Part shown: positions 11,291 through 24,439 of the stretch, in pieces
How positions within the stretch are numbered: position 1 is the first letter of the stretch
Layout of the letters: each line of letters starts with the position of its first letter
Origin: Berberis thunbergii
Lineage: Eukaryota; Streptophyta; Magnoliopsida; Ranunculales; Berberidaceae
NCBI GenBank assembly: GCA_003290165.1
Contig: QNQO01005816.1
Location: 62,001-126,000 of the forward strand
Length of the DNA stretch: 64,000 bases
Direction of reading: 5' to 3'
The notes under the pieces: model-generated
The model's input: the letters and a program-made list of their open reading frames with translations, nothing else
Databases searched by the model: none
What the model was told of the DNA's origin: nothing
Program-made: the position numbers and the translations under genes

Positions 11291-14200
11291 TTGCAAACCC
11301 TGGTCCGGAACCTTTCCGTTTCTTCCATATGTGGTCTCGTGATCCTAGGTGTCGACCACTCTTCACAGCTTCCTGGACAAATCAACCCGACCAAACACAC
11401 CCACCCTTGCCCAAAACTTTCATCTCAAATCAAAGCACCTCAATTATGCCCTTATAGGCTGGAATATGAAAGTCTTTCGTAACCTGGATCAAAATATTTA
11501 GAAACCCCTTTCTTCCCTGGATGCACTTACCAACTCCCCCTTCTCTTAATAATGCCATTGATGTCGCTATTCTTGAAGATCACCTCACGGAACTATATCT
11601 CTGACAATAACTCTTTGATGCAATAAGTGGGGGAATCATGGCTTAAAGATGGTAATAAGAACACAAATTTCTTTCACCTCTCCTATCTCCTTCGCCGAAA
11701 AAGAAATTTAATTCTTACTCTCAAGGATGAGTTAAACACTTGGCACACTGATACTGCCGGCATGGGTCAGATTTTCAATAATTACTTCACGGGCATTTAA
11801 TGTCAACCTGGCTCATGAAACCTTTTTTTCAGATGAAACACTGGAAAAAGAAAAAAACAATGTTGGATGGCAATTAAGATGGACATGGCAAAGGCTTATG
11901 ACCGAGTTGAATGGTCATTTCTTACTCAGATCATGACCGCTTTGGGTTTTGCGCTAGGATGGGTTCAATGATACATCAATGTATATCCTCAGTGTTACTT
12001 AGAGTTATGCTAAACAGCTCGATGCTTAATAGCTTTCACCCATCCAGAGGACTCCACTAAGGGTATCCTCTATCCCCCCTACTTGTTTATTCTTGTGGCT
12101 GAGGCCCTTTCCCACCTCCTAGGCAAAGCGGAGGATGATAATAAAATCAAGGGCATTCGGATTAGAAGACATTGTCCATCCATAAGTCACCTCCTTTATG
12201 CAGAAGATTTTCTTCTTTTCTGTCAAGCCTCCCTTACCGAAACGCATGCGGTCAAGGACATCCTAGCTTCCTACTGCTCCGCCTCGGGTCAAACTATTAA
12301 CTATGATAAATCATCTATATATTTCAGCTCTAACGTCCACCATCGGCACGCCCGAATGATAAACAGGATCATGGGCACCAAATTCTATAATCCAAAGGAC
12401 AAGTACCTTGGTAGCCCCTTCCTCTTCTCTAAAAGTAAGCCTATAAATTTTCAATTCCTGATGGATAAGATCACCTCCAAATTATCTACTTAGAAAGCTA
12501 AAATACTATCCCAAGCGGGTAGGACTATCATGATTAAGGTAGTCATCCACTCCATTCTCATTTACATGATGCAAACCTTCTTGCTCCTTAAGTCAGTTAC
12601 TACCAAAATTGATACTTTAGCCAAGGACTTCTGGTGGAATGGTACCAATGACCATTCAGCAAAACACCTATGCACTTGGGACCGCATATGCCACTCATGT
12701 CAGCTAGGTGGGTTGAACATCCCCTCTGCTAGAAACAAGAATCTAGCCATGATGGCCAAGAGTGCTTAGCATCTCCTTTCTCAGCCTATAAGCACTTACT
12801 CAACCCAGTTTAAGGTTGTCTATTTCAATAATAAGAGGTTATTCCAGTTGCTTAAGTCTCCAGCGGTTGCCTCCTTTACATGGCAAGGAGTTCGTACGAC
12901 CTTCCTTCTTATGCAAAAGTTTCTCCAATGGAAAATTAAATCAGGACATTCAATTGATATCTGGAATGATTTTTGGGTTCAACCTGGCCTTGTTTTGATG
13001 GATTGGCCTTGGGATACCCGTAGTACCCTTGTACAATTTATTCTTGATCTTTGGCACTATCCAAATGGGAATTCCCCTAGATGGAACACTGAGCTAGTTG
13101 ACTCTTTATTCTCGGGCCTGGTCACCCGGGACATCCTGAACATTATTATTCGACCTTCTGACTCCTCGGATATACCAATTTGGACCTTTGATAAAAGTAG
13201 AGTTTTCTTAGTTAAAAGCACAACTAAAGCTTTTGGGATGATCGGTCTGGCCTCCTCCTCCTCAGCCACCATCCCACACAACTCTCCACTAGATAGAAAG
13301 ATTGCTAGGGAGTTATGGTGAATCAAGGCCCTTTCTAATGCTCTACTCCATCTATAGAAAGTCTCCCAAAATCTTCTCCTTGCCATGGCAAACCTATCTA
13401 GACTTCATGTCCCTATTGATGACTGCTACGTCTATTGTCATAAGCATTTAGAGGAGGTCACGCACCTCTTCTTCCTTTGCCCAGTAATCAGCCGAATCTG
13501 GATCTTGACACCTCTACGATCAATTGGTCTCAAGCCAACATTATGGAAGGCATCCCTACCACCTTTTTCTCCATCATCTGGAAGACCGCCTCAGCCCATC
13601 CACATGAGAAGGCTGAAATCTTGTCTCAATTCGTTACGGTGCTCCTTGCCATTTGGAACATGCGAAATAATACCATTTTTAGAGGAATTTTGCCTTCCAT
13701 TCCCCTACTCGCCAACACTATTCAATGCACATGGTCCTAATGACAAAAACAGCGGTTCCTTCCAACAGCAAATAATCTCAACACCAATGATCCGATCACA
13801 TTGCATCATATCATGGCCATTGCTGTCACTGATCCTAAGAGTTGCCTCTAGATGTTGCAAATATCCTTGATATTAGACCTGATGACCACACCTCTAGAAT
13901 GACTATCATTGCCCACCACTTCATGCTATTGATCATCACCCTCTCAACTCTAGGCCCAGAAACACTAGCTCTTTATCTTCCACCTTTGATCAGGATATGA
14001 TTATTGTCTCATATGATGCTAGTTTCTTCGCCTCTTCCCAAAAGGGAGCTTTTGGAGTACTTGCGGTGAATGCTCAGGGTAAGGTTCTTATTCAATTGGC
14101 ACGGAAGATCCCAGGGAAAGTGGTGGACTCTACTATGGCTGAATGTCTCGCAGCAGAAGCGGTTATCCTTTTGATTCAGGCAAGACAATGGAAAGTAGGT

Positions 14201-14446
14201 TTTTTTTATGGGTGACTCAGACATTCTTCACTCCATTTTGCATAATCATGCAGGTGACGTGGATTCTGATATCCATTGGATGTGGTATCCAATTATATGT
14301 AATATTAAGTTATTTCTTTCTTGTCTTCCTAATTGGCACTGTAACTTTATCTCTAGGAACCTTAATACAGGGGCTCATGATTTAGCCACTTATGCGGGGA
14401 CCTTTTTTAATATATATGGTATGGTATTAACAAAAAAAAAAAAAAA
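11291..14446 (+). mobile_element. L1-type LINE, 5'-truncated and decayed
   Basis: A non-LTR reverse transcriptase, a zinc-binding RT-associated domain and a type-I RNase H occur in order. A 15-nt poly-A tail follows at 14432-14446. I found no endonuclease domain and no clear target duplication, so the 5' border is approximate. Confidence 0.85.
11620..14400 (+). pseudogene. LINE ORF2 (RT, zf-RVT, RNase H), broken
   Basis: The pre-RT region reads SWLKDGNKNTNFFHLS near 11637-11685. RT follows from about 11870 ([16 protein letters not shown], then FILVAEALSHLLG near 12090). The catalytic YADD is changed to YAED (near 12195). A zf-RVT-like part spans 12850-13500. The RNase H domain at 13997-14400 starts IIVSYDASF and contains the ECLAAEA motif. 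Stops and frameshifts lie at 11479, 12492, 12767, 13320 and near 14200. The Asp-to-Glu change and the stops predict no activity. The domain set is that of plant L1 elements with an RVT_3 RNase H. Confidence 0.82.
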
Positions 14447-14819
14447 CAAGACCCGTTCATGGTGACTAAATAACTAGCTGCAAATTGCTAAGGAATCCAT
14501 TGGATCGTTATGAGAAAACAATTTTAGATCCAGTGGTTCAAATAAATAAATAATTAATCATAAGGAAAATCGAATATTGGGGCAATCTATCGTTGTCTCC
14601 CTTTTCTCCTTGAAACAATAGGAGGGAAATTACTAAAGAGAAACTTGCTCATTTCAATGACCAAGCGCATTCCTCCATACTCAAACTTAATGCAAGCCTG
14701 GATGCTCAACTAACGATGTGATTTAGGACGACAACCAAATTATTTATGAATTTTAGGATCAACCTTTGAAGTAGCCTATTAATTTGGTATCAACCTTTAG
14801 ACTTCCCAAAAAAACAAAA
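14447..14819. other. no gene seen
   Basis: AT-rich DNA between the LINE tail and the left inverted repeat of the next element. No coding or structural signal is visible. Confidence 0.5.
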
Positions 14820-15123
14820 GGGTTTTTTCGAGTTTGACACCCATTAGTTTATACCTATAGAGTTTGGCCATTGTTTTGAAAACTATTTGAGTCTAACCCT
14901 TGTTTTTCTTACGAAACCGTTAAGTCTACATCATTGACCGGTCAAAATAATTTTTTGGACCTTTTACCCTTGCCTTAGGTTAAACTAAGGAATGAGATTT
15001 TGCCCAAAATCATAAAACAATTTTTCTTTGAACCTTCTCCCTGCGACAAAAACACACTAGGTTGTTCCTTGCTCCTGGCGATTGTTGTCTGTGATTGCTC
15101 TAATGAAGGCTGTTCCCTACTCC
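14820..15123 (+). repeat. left terminal inverted repeat of the MULE-like element
   Basis: It begins GGTTTTTTCGAGTTTGACACC and ends near GAAGGCTGTTCCC. The reverse complement of 28336-28718 follows the same order, with an extra ~60-bp segment in the right arm. Confidence 0.65.
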
Positions 15124-16108
15124 TTGATCCATAAAAACTATAGACATATGTGTGTCGCTAAGATGACCATAGTCTCAAATTGTGCACCGCCTAGACTGGT
15201 TATTGTGAATTTAGTAATGATTTGTAATTAGAATGTTGAAAAGAAAGAAAATGATTCAATTGGGTAATGGTCAAAAGAAATAAATAACCAGTGAACATCT
15301 CTTGTTGTTGGAAGATTATAAACAACGCCATTGTGTACATAGGACACAAACTGAGGCAAGTGCAATTTCATAGAAACAACAAAGTGTTGCCATTGAAGTC
15401 TTAAAATGGCAAGGGAAATCCGTAGTAGTTGTCAGATAAACTTACCCTTGATGGATGAACACATGAAGTACGTCAAGGTGTTTCAAAAAAGAAGAAATTA
15501 GATAAGTTGCAAATCCTAATTAAACAATATTTAATCTCTACCTGGATCACTTCATTGTATATAGATGTGTAAAATTCGAACATGAACTTGGATTGCTTCT
15601 CTGTGGATACATGGATTAACAAAGTGTTTAACCAAAAGACCAGCCAGTAAGGTATGATAAGTCAGTTGCTAAACACAAACAGATCATCAATATGTACTGC
15701 TAGCTAGCTACTTCGTGTGTCGACAAGCTTCACAATTAAGATGGTGTCCAAATTTAACCATGCCTCTGTACTAATTGTGCACCCACCCAGACGATATGAC
15801 CACATCTAAATCTAAGCCTTCACTGTCAAAAGCTATTTTGATTGTATAATTTCACGTAGATTGCTAAAAAAGGTAAGATAGATACAGATAGATACATTGT
15901 TATCTAACAGATATGATCATTATACAAAGGAATTATGATTCCAAGGTAGATACAGATATCTACAGTTGTATAAATTATGATTACATTGTTATCTATCTTG
16001 TATAATTTAAATTAGATACATATATCATTGTATAAATTATGATCATAATTAAATGATATCTTACCTGTATCATTAATTCCTGTTTTATACATATCAGTCC
16101 CAAAAGGA
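15124..16108. other. no gene seen
   Basis: AT-rich DNA. Short near-repeats of TAGATACAGATA and ATTATGATTACATTG occur at 15880-16030. The broken 3' side of the pararetrovirus lies just right of it. Confidence 0.5.
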
Positions 16109-18809
16109 TCATTTAGTCGGGCTCATTGAGTCTTTGAAAGTGGGTTCATAAGGAATATGAACAACATGACGATGGTGATGCCAAAAAGCATTGGGAAGTT
16201 CAGAGCATAATTCCTTTGTCAAATGTTCCTGATATTGAACATTTTGAGTTTGGAGTTTAGGGTCTTGAACTTGTTGATCAATGTGTCTAAACGCAATGTT
16301 TGCTTTTAGGGATTGCAAATGTTGTTGTTTCTGAGAAATGAAATTAAGAAAACAAGTATCGTTTCTGATATTGTTGATTTCTATAATTTCAGGTTTGTAA
16401 AGAAAAGGGAATTCAACATCTGTTCCAAGAATTTGGGTTTTGATGCCCGATGTTGTAACAGAAAATGGATAAATTGAAGCAAAAAAGGTGTTCCAAGAAT
16501 CATCTTTTGGACCATGTTTTGAACAAGCAAAAAAATCGTGTTTGATACAAACTTTGTCTTGGCAGATATGAGCATTGGTTAATTTATATTGTATAGCCAA
16601 CTTGGAATTAGTTGTTGTATACAATTTTGTTTTGTGAGTTCAAAATATTTTGTAGGTATTAATCCTTCCGCAACACAGTTAAGATTAACACCAGAATCAA
16701 TAAGAGCTTTACATGGGATAGTAATTTCTTTATTGATAACTAGGTTTACTTTGCAAAACCATCGCTGATGAGTAACTTTGTTGATTTCATTAAGAAAAAG
16801 TGGAGGAGTAATCTCTACAGGGACTTTAGAAGAAGAGGGCATATCAGTTAAAGATGTATTTTGTAATCCATTGATACGAAGATCAAAGAGAGAATGATTT
16901 TGCATTAAAATCATAATATCTTTTTTGATATGATTCACTTCTTGCTGAAAATTAGATAGATTGACCGGGATAGAAGAGGTGGATCTCCTAAACTTATCAA
17001 TGATTGCTTTGTGATCATAGAATGGATTAATGATCTCCAAGGTTGGTTTTGTAGTTAAGTTTGTTTTGATGTGTTGAAGATATTCTGTTTTAAGTTTAGG
17101 ATCTTCAATACGATCAACAAAATCTAAAAGAATACTGGATTTTTTTTGTCTTTGAAAGCATATTGATACTTTGAAGGTTTTGACAATGACATGCCTCTGC
17201 GCACTCTCCATCACTAACCTTTTCAGATTGATCAGAATCAGAAGAATAATTCAAATTGAAGATTTGAAGATCTTCGTCAGAATTATCAGATTCAGAGTTC
17301 ATTAAAACTTGTAAAAACATGTTCTTGATATCTTCAGGAACTTGGAGCTCTTGAATCTTTTGGGTCGTTCTGCAATTCTTTGCATAGTGACCAGGACGAC
17401 CACACTTAAAGAAAACGGGCTTTGAATGGGTATTGGGTGGATATTTTTTGAATGGTTTGGTAGGCATGGGTTTTTGCGTATCATGTTTCTTGGGCTGACT
17501 ATAATATTGATTATAATCTTTGGGCTGAAGTTCTTTAGGTCCATAATGTTTTATGGACTTAAACTTTCTAGCAGGATGAGACCTATAATGGAATTTTGAT
17601 TGAGAAGGCTTTTGATGAGGAAACTTAAAATCCTCATAGCCATATTGCTGACAGAAATCGCCAAGCTCTCTTGGGCCATTGATATTTGGTTTCTTTAATT
17701 GGGCTTTAAGTCTTAGATCATTACAAATATGCAAAGCACATTTGTTAATGAAACCTATAATATCTCCAAATGTGAGATGTTCATAGGGAATGTCTTCATT
17801 GTAGATATCTTGTAATTTTTCTCGAACAGTTTCATCAAAGATTGGTGGAAGACCAGAATTGAACTTCCTCTTCCAAAAAGGGTTATTTACATCACATCCT
17901 AAAGCTGAAAATTTAATTTCTTCTAAAGGTGGAAAAATGGATTCTTTGGCTAAATTAGTTTCAGTTGTATGCCAGAATTTGGAATTAGTTTTGATAACAC
18001 TTATGCTAGAAGATAATCAGAAAAATACCAATCTAAAAAGGGTACATTTTCTTACATTTCTTCACAACATGTATAAAACTGTTTTCCTAATTCAATTATC
18101 TGTTCTTCTGTGGTTTAGGCATACAATTGCTCTCTTCGTTGGCCTTTAGAAGGTTTTACAAATTCTTGTTTGATACATTCTTTATTAAGGATAAACTATG
18201 TTTGTAAAACATTCAATTTAGGATGAGAAGGAGGATGATCTTCCATCCCAGATTGAGTTGGAGACTCAGGATTGTAGATTGGTTGTGGGATCTAAGGAAA
18301 TTGTGGATTATTTCTCAGACTAGCAAGATCTAAGTGAGGAAGGACATTAGGAGGTGTCTGGGTCCTTGGGATTTGTGAAGGTGTTGTTTTGAAAGAAGAT
18401 GTGGATCTTCTTCTTGAGTCAGACAATTTTAAACTTGTCTTTCTAGACTCAGAAAATTGTAATTCAACCGTTCCGTCTTCAAGAGTTAAAATTTGACTCA
18501 ATCGACTGGGAATAGGTCTTCTAGGTTCAGTTGGAATCTGCCAAGTGACTAAAAGTGTGATTTGATTCCAGTGAATTGTTTTTGGGACAATAACACTTGT
18601 TTTTTCTTTGTTTGCCTGAAAAAGAATGGTATATCCTTTTGCAGACTCCATGAGCGCCTTAGGAGTCAACTGAGTCTTCATGGATTTGTTGGTTATCTTG
18701 TAGATCAAAGCCAGTGGTTTTGATCCAGGAAGCATGTCATATCCAGATGTCTGGATATTGAGAGTCAGTGTCTCAAGGATATGTGGATCCGTAAAAGATA
18801 CTGAGAAAT
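16109..18809 (-). pseudogene. endogenous pararetrovirus (Caulimoviridae): MP C-part, coat protein, protease, RT start
   Basis: Read on the minus strand, the movement-protein C-terminal half lies at 18809-18292. A coat-protein-like region with a zinc-knuckle (FKCGRPGHYAKNC) spans about 17734-17114. An aspartic protease with an altered active site (ALIDSGVN) follows near 16700. The stretch leading to the reverse transcriptase then ends abruptly at 16109, so RT and RNase H are absent. Frames change between segments, and stops interrupt the coat region at 18290-17740. The order MP, CP, PR, RT is that of caulimovirids. The motifs recall Florendovirus/Petuvirus-like copies, but genus is uncertain. 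It is a fossil, not a replication-competent virus. Confidence 0.75.
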
Positions 18810-18814
18810 TGGGG
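18810..18814. repeat. target-site duplication TGGGG, left copy
   Basis: TGGGG directly precedes the LTR start TGTCACG and is repeated at 27626-27630 directly after the other LTR end. Confidence 0.9.
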
Positions 18815-20916
18815 TGTCACGCCCCGATTTTCGAACAACATAAATAAATAGATTGTCCAAAAACCAAGGCATGACAGGAACACATAAAATGGTACAGTCA
18901 TAAGGTAGAAAACAACTAATAAGTTTCCTCAATATTTTTCCTCTAAAATGAGGTCCACAATGAAAAAAAAAATGAAAATTACAATAATCCATTCCCCAAA
19001 TAAGTATCTGACAAAGCTGAACATTTATTTCTAAATCCTACATCTGATTACCTAGGAATAATAATAATAATCTAAAAAGAATAAACGCGTCGACTCATCA
19101 GCTATCGCCACGCTGCTACTATCCTTCCTTAACCTCCAATTAACCCTGATAGTTCTCTGAAACTACGCTCATTAAGAACGTACCCAAATTTGTAAAGAAA
19201 ATACAAAATCTGGGTCAGTATGATCATACTGGAGTGAGCAAACTTACAAATCAAACAAAGTAAATATAAAAGGACAAAATGCAAATTTACCTTAAGGAAG
19301 ACAGGTAGCTCTCATTCGAGATCCGAATGAGCGGTTAGTTTCTTCCCTCAAGGCTAACTTAGTACAAGCTAAAATAATCTATACACAATTTCATGGCATG
19401 CTCAATTCAATGGTTTTATTTAATTATTTATTGTGGTTTTCAAATTTTTGGCTTCTTTTCCACAATCGCACTCTCCTCCTGTGCCGAACACACCTCACCC
19501 AAGTGTGCCTCCCTTGCCTTCGAAACCACTCGGAGCGTACATGTTCCAAGTGGGGTGCCACATTGAGGAACATGTCATCTCACCCGAAGTACGATCCATG
19601 GCAAACATTCTTCCTAAATCTACACGTACAACCGAACTCACATGGAACGGTGCACCGATATGCAAGCAAGTCTGCATACCCATAATTCTATCACACGTAT
19701 ACAAGCGAGTCTGTATACAAAAATTTCTTTTCTTTTCACATTTTTTTTTCGGAGTTGTGGAGAAAGAACATTTGCCAAATATTTTATTTGAATCATTACT
19801 TTTTCAAATCAATTAATAGCACATCACATTTCCCCTACAAGAACCATATGCATAAAACCTTGCTACAATTATATTCCCAACATTTTAACCATGGCTACTG
19901 TTTAACATAAGCATAATCATACATATTTCAACAATAAAATAAGCATACATAACCATCGAGTAAAGACTAATAAATGCTAGACCTTTAAGTTATGTTTTTT
20001 ACGCGCATTAAAACATGTCAGACTTTCAGACTTTTGATATATAAAATGTTAAAACATGTTAGACCAACTTTCGGATTTTTTTTTCTCATGCACTGTTAAA
20101 ACTTGTCAGAATTTTTGAGCTATGATTTTTGAAACTTTTGAACTTTTGACTACCAAATAAAACTAAACTTTTGAGGTTTTTGCAAGTTTTGAACTTTTGA
20201 CCATCAAATCAATCTAAACTTTTGAGTTATGAGTTTATTTTTATTTTTTCAACTTTTGAACTTTTGACCATCAAATCAACTAAACTTTTGAGTTATGATT
20301 TTTTTTTCAATGTTAAAACATATTAGATGTCAACCGAATAAAGAAAATCTGTACACAAAAATTTTGAAAACACGTCAGACGTCGGATGTTAATCAAAGAA
20401 AATGTCAGATGTAATCTCGCAAAAACTGAAACTCATACACATAAAACGAAAACTAAAAACATGAAAGGAAACCCCTCTCCGATCCTTTCTCTCAATCACA
20501 CGTCACCTCATATACAGTATATCTAAGCAATCATATTACATGAAAAAACTTAAGGAGAATAGAGTTGTACTCACTAATTTTTTGCAAGAATCCAAGGTCC
20601 TCTTTCCAAGCTCCTTCCACTTTCAACGTAGGATTTTTTTTTCTTTTGTGTATGTGTGCAAAGAGAAGAAAAATTAGGGTTTTATCTTTAAAGGAAGAAT
20701 TTAAGGTTTCTTTGGCTAAACACACCAACCATTTATCTCTTACACACCACCAGCCTAAACCTAAGTTTTAAAAAAAATAAAAAATAAAAATAAAATAAAA
20801 AAATCATAAACTATTATTACTTGTAATTATTATTAATTGATAATTACTACCAATAAATATTATTAACTTCTAAAATAGTGCAAGTATATTGGTAAGTGAA
20901 TTGGGTGGGTATTACA
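18815..20916 (-). repeat. chromovirus 3' LTR (2102 bp)
   Basis: Plus-strand borders are TGTCACGCCCC and GGGTATTACA. It is the full-length LTR version. A block near 20100-20320 repeats phrases of the kind AAACTTTTGAGTTATGA about five times. A purine-rich tract (AAAGGTGTGTATAT on the minus strand, 20917-20933) borders it on the internal side. Confidence 0.9.
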
Positions 20917-21040
20917 ATATACACACCTTAAAAGAATCTCGTCCCGAGATTCGGTAGGATAAGGGTTAGGCGAATAATTCTGGGTGCATACGCTTTACTT
21001 TGTCCTCCAACTCCCAGGTGACATCATTCTCCTTTTCGCT

Positions 21041-21517
21041 TCACTGAACTTTGACCAAATTGACTTTCTTACGTCGTAGTTGTTTCACGTCACGATCAAT
21101 TATCCTCACCGGCCCAACTGTATAGGTCAAATCCTCATTCAGTTCAATAGTTGTAGGTTGAACAATATGAGTTGGGTCTTTCACACATTTTCTCAGCATC
21201 GAGACATGAAAGACATCATGGATCATCGACAAACTGGGCGGCAACGCAAGCTTGTAAGCTAACTTAGCTAAGCGACCAACACATCCGACAATCTCGAATG
21301 GCCCAATATACCGCGGGCTCAACTTTCCTTTCTTGCCAAATCTCATCACACCTCGCATGGGAGACACCTTAAGGAAAACTAAATCACCAACCGCAAACAC
21401 TACATTCTTGCGTTTTTGATCTGCATAGCTTTTCTGTCTACTCTGGGCAGTTTTTATCCTTCCCCGAATAATCTCAATCTTTCCTGCAGTCTCCCTAACA
21501 ATCTCTGGTCCCAACAA
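21041..21517 (-). pseudogene. integrase C-terminal part with chromodomain-like tail
   Basis: This carries the GPFEIVG-type integrase C-terminal region (LSPRYIGPFEIV) and MIHDVFHVSMLR. PVRIIDRDVKQLRRKK follows, a lead-in typical of chromovirus chromodomains. Past a TGA the same frame reads ENDVTWELEDKVKRMHPELF, the chromodomain end, near 20970-21035. The premature stop removes that part. Integrase core and this segment are separated by a stop near 21570. Confidence 0.85.
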
Positions 21518-21571
21518 TACGGTATCACCTACCTCTGCCCAACAACTAGGAGATCTACAAAGCCTACCATA

Positions 21572-22528
21572 CTAAGCCTCAAAGGGTGTCATACCAATAC
21601 TCGATTGGTAACTATTATTGTACGAGAACTCCACCAACGGTAAGTGATCCTCCCAACTACCACCAAAATCCATGATGCAAGCTCGCAACATATCCTCTAA
21701 AATCTGATTTACCCGCTCAGTCTGCCCATCAGTCTGTGGATGATACGTCGTGCTCATAGCCAAGGTAGTACCCATAGCACGTTGAAAACTTTCCCAAAAT
21801 GCGGATGTAAACAATGGATTTCTATCTGAAACAATGGTAATAGGAACCCCATGCAACCTTACCACTTCTCGGATATACATAGAAGCTAACTTGTCAGTAT
21901 TACGAGATGCACCAATGGAGATAAAATGTGCAAACTTAGTCAAACGGTCAACAATAACCCAAATGGACTCATTACCTCTCCGAGATCTTGGTAACCCATC
22001 AACAAAATCCATCGAAATGTGTTCCCACTTCCACATGGGTATTTCTAGAGGCTGCAGTAAACCAGACAGCCTCTGGTGTTCCACTTTCACTTGCTGACAA
22101 GTGAAACAGCGTGAGACATATTCCCCCACGTCTCGTTTCATACCTTCCCACCAAAAACTCCTTCTCAAATCATGATACATCTTCGTACCCCCTGGATGAA
22201 TAGTAAATTTAGAACGATGAGCCTCATCCATAATCTCCTTTTTTAATGCCGAAATATCCGGTACACAAAGTCTACCATGAAATCGCAATCCTCCATCTAT
22301 GTCAACGGACCAATCAGTAGGGCAGTCATCCAACGTATCAATTATCAAATCATTTATTTTGTTCATGAGAAACGGGTCAGTGTGCTGCATGGAAATGACC
22401 CGGGTAATCAGGGTAGGTTTAACTGTCAGACTACAAACATAAGCTCCTCTAGTATGCGAAACAGTCAAAACATCATGAGCTGCAATAACCTCGAGAATCT
22501 TCCACTCTTGCACCATAAGAGCGGTCAA
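21572..22528 (-). pseudogene. chromovirus integrase core
   Basis: The H2C2 zinc-binding domain (HPGGTKMYHDL ... CFTCQQVKVEHQ) is followed by the DD35E core. Its first Asp is in MDFVDGLPRS, the second in TIVSDRNPLF, and the Glu in QTDGQTERVNQ. All three catalytic residues are present. It would cut and join cDNA ends. It is in a different frame from the RNase H piece upstream and ends at a stop near 21570, so it could not be made as part of a full polyprotein. Confidence 0.88.
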
Positions 22529-23280
22529 CGCACTATGTTGCCGCTAAGGGCATCCGCCACCACATTCCCTTTGCCTGGATGGTAAAGGATTTCAAAATCA
22601 TAACTGCTAATGAACTCCATCCACTTCTGTTGCCTCATGTTTAAATCCCGTTGTGAAAATAGGTACTTCAAGCTTTTGTGATCAGTATACAAATCAAAAT
22701 TTTCTCCATACAAATAATTCCTCCATATTTTTAAAGCAAAAACCACTGCTACTAACTCCAAATCATGTGTGGCATATCGCCTCTCATGTGGCTTTAACTG
22801 CCTAGAAGCGTATGAAACTACTTTCTGATCTTGCATCAAAACACATCCCAAACCTGTTCCGCTAGCATCTGTAAACACCAATAACTTTCCGCCACGCGTG
22901 GGAATGATTAAAATCGGAGTTGTAGTCAACCTTTGTTTCAACTCTTGAAATGCAGTCTCACAATCCTTAGTCCATACAAACTTGACATCCTTTCAAGTCA
23001 GACTCGTCAAAGGTGCTGCAATCAACGAAAATTTCTCAATAAACCTCCTGTAATATCCAGCCAACCCTAAGAAACTCCAAATTTCATTTGCATTAGTGGG
23101 TTGTTTCCACTACTTAACTGTTGCAACTTTGTCAGGATCAACCGCTATCCCTTCGCTAGAAATCACATGCCCAAGAAATTTCACCTCTTTCTCCCAAAAG
23201 TGAAACTTACTAAATTTAGCATATAGTTTGTGATCTCTTAAAGTCTGCAACACTATTTTCAAATGCTCTCGATGGTCCTC
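22525..23280 (-). pseudogene. chromovirus RT thumb and RNase H
   Basis: The RNase H domain at 22941-22525 begins [14 protein letters not shown] and has [11 protein letters not shown] and a closing DALSGN (normally DALSR). Upstream, 23280-22942, the RT thumb ([11 protein letters not shown]) is readable but carries stops near 22994 and 23110. Confidence 0.8.
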
Positions 23281-24103
23281 CATGTTTCAAGAATATACCA
23301 TATATCATCAATCAAAATGACAACAAATTTATCAAGGTACGGACGAAAAATACGGTTCATCAAATCCATAAAGAAAGCAGGAGCATTGGTCAATCCAAAT
23401 GGCATGACCGGAAATTCATATAACCCATACCGAGTCCGAAACGCCGTCAGAGGTATGCTCTGTTCTTCAACACCCATCTGATAGTACCCAGTCCTCAAAT
23501 CCAACTGTGAAAATACAACCGCCCCTTTCAACTGATCTAACAAGTCATCTATCCGCGGAAGAGGGTACTTAATTTTTATTTTCACCTTATTTAGTTCTCT
23601 ATAGTCGACACACATCCTCAAAGTACCATCCTTCTTAGAAACAAAAATAGCATGCGCACCCCATGGAGAATTACTTGGTTGTATAAACCTAAATATACAC
23701 ACCTTAAAGGATTAACCATAAAGTTACTCACAAATAAGCACATATATATATAACTATTATAAAAACATATGAGAAAATTTTCTTACCCCTTCTGGAGTAA
23801 TTCTTCCAATTGGACTTTCATCTCATCCAACTGCTTAGGAGCAAATCGGTATGCAGCTTTCGAAATCGGTGCTGCTCCTGGGAACAAGTCAATTCGAAAT
23901 TTGACTTCTCTCTTAGGTGGTAAACCAAGAATCTCTTGGAATACATCTACGTAATCCTTCACCACCTCAACCACGCTAATATCTTTCTTTGGTATATCCA
24001 TAGAGTATAGATTGCTCGTCATTGTGGAGTTCTCACAAGGTTCACAAACATGACTAACTCGCGGCAATCCTGGTGTATCTATCAAAATGGTTTCTCGCGG
24101 CAC
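23259..24103 (-). pseudogene. chromovirus reverse transcriptase with 98-bp insertion
   Basis: The RT palm and fingers are visible: [43 protein letters not shown]. The YVDD-type site is changed to LIDDIW, keeping both Asp. The upstream part (24103-23787, [20 protein letters not shown]) is separated from it by a 98-bp segment at 23689-23786. That segment starts GTAAGA and ends TTTAG on the minus strand and shifts the frame unless removed. A further frameshift lies near 23280. Confidence 0.85.
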
Positions 24104-24374
24104 AATCTATAGTAACATAGTTTTTACCCAACCAATCCATCCCAAGGATAACATGAAAATTCTCAAAATTCATAACTATCAAATCCGCAAAAAGTTTTCG
24201 ACCCATTAAAGTGATCTCAAAATTTCTACAATACTCAGATAATGTGACAGTGCCTCCTATGGGTGTCTCAACACATAAAGGTTTGATAAGTGGCATAGTT
24301 TTAATATTTTCTTTTTCTACCATTCGCCAAGAAATAAAAGAATGAGAGGCACCAGAATCAAATAATACTCGCAA
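24054..24374 (-). pseudogene. chromovirus aspartic protease
   Basis: The active-site motif LFDSGASHSFIS lies at the start, and VILGMDWL follows about 70 residues later, both typical of gypsy proteases. A frameshift near 24080 separates it from the RT part. Confidence 0.85.
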
Positions 24375-24439
24375 TGGAAACTGAGGGGTAATGGTACCTT
24401 CAACATTCTCTTGCCCTGGTAGAACCGCAAATGCACGTG

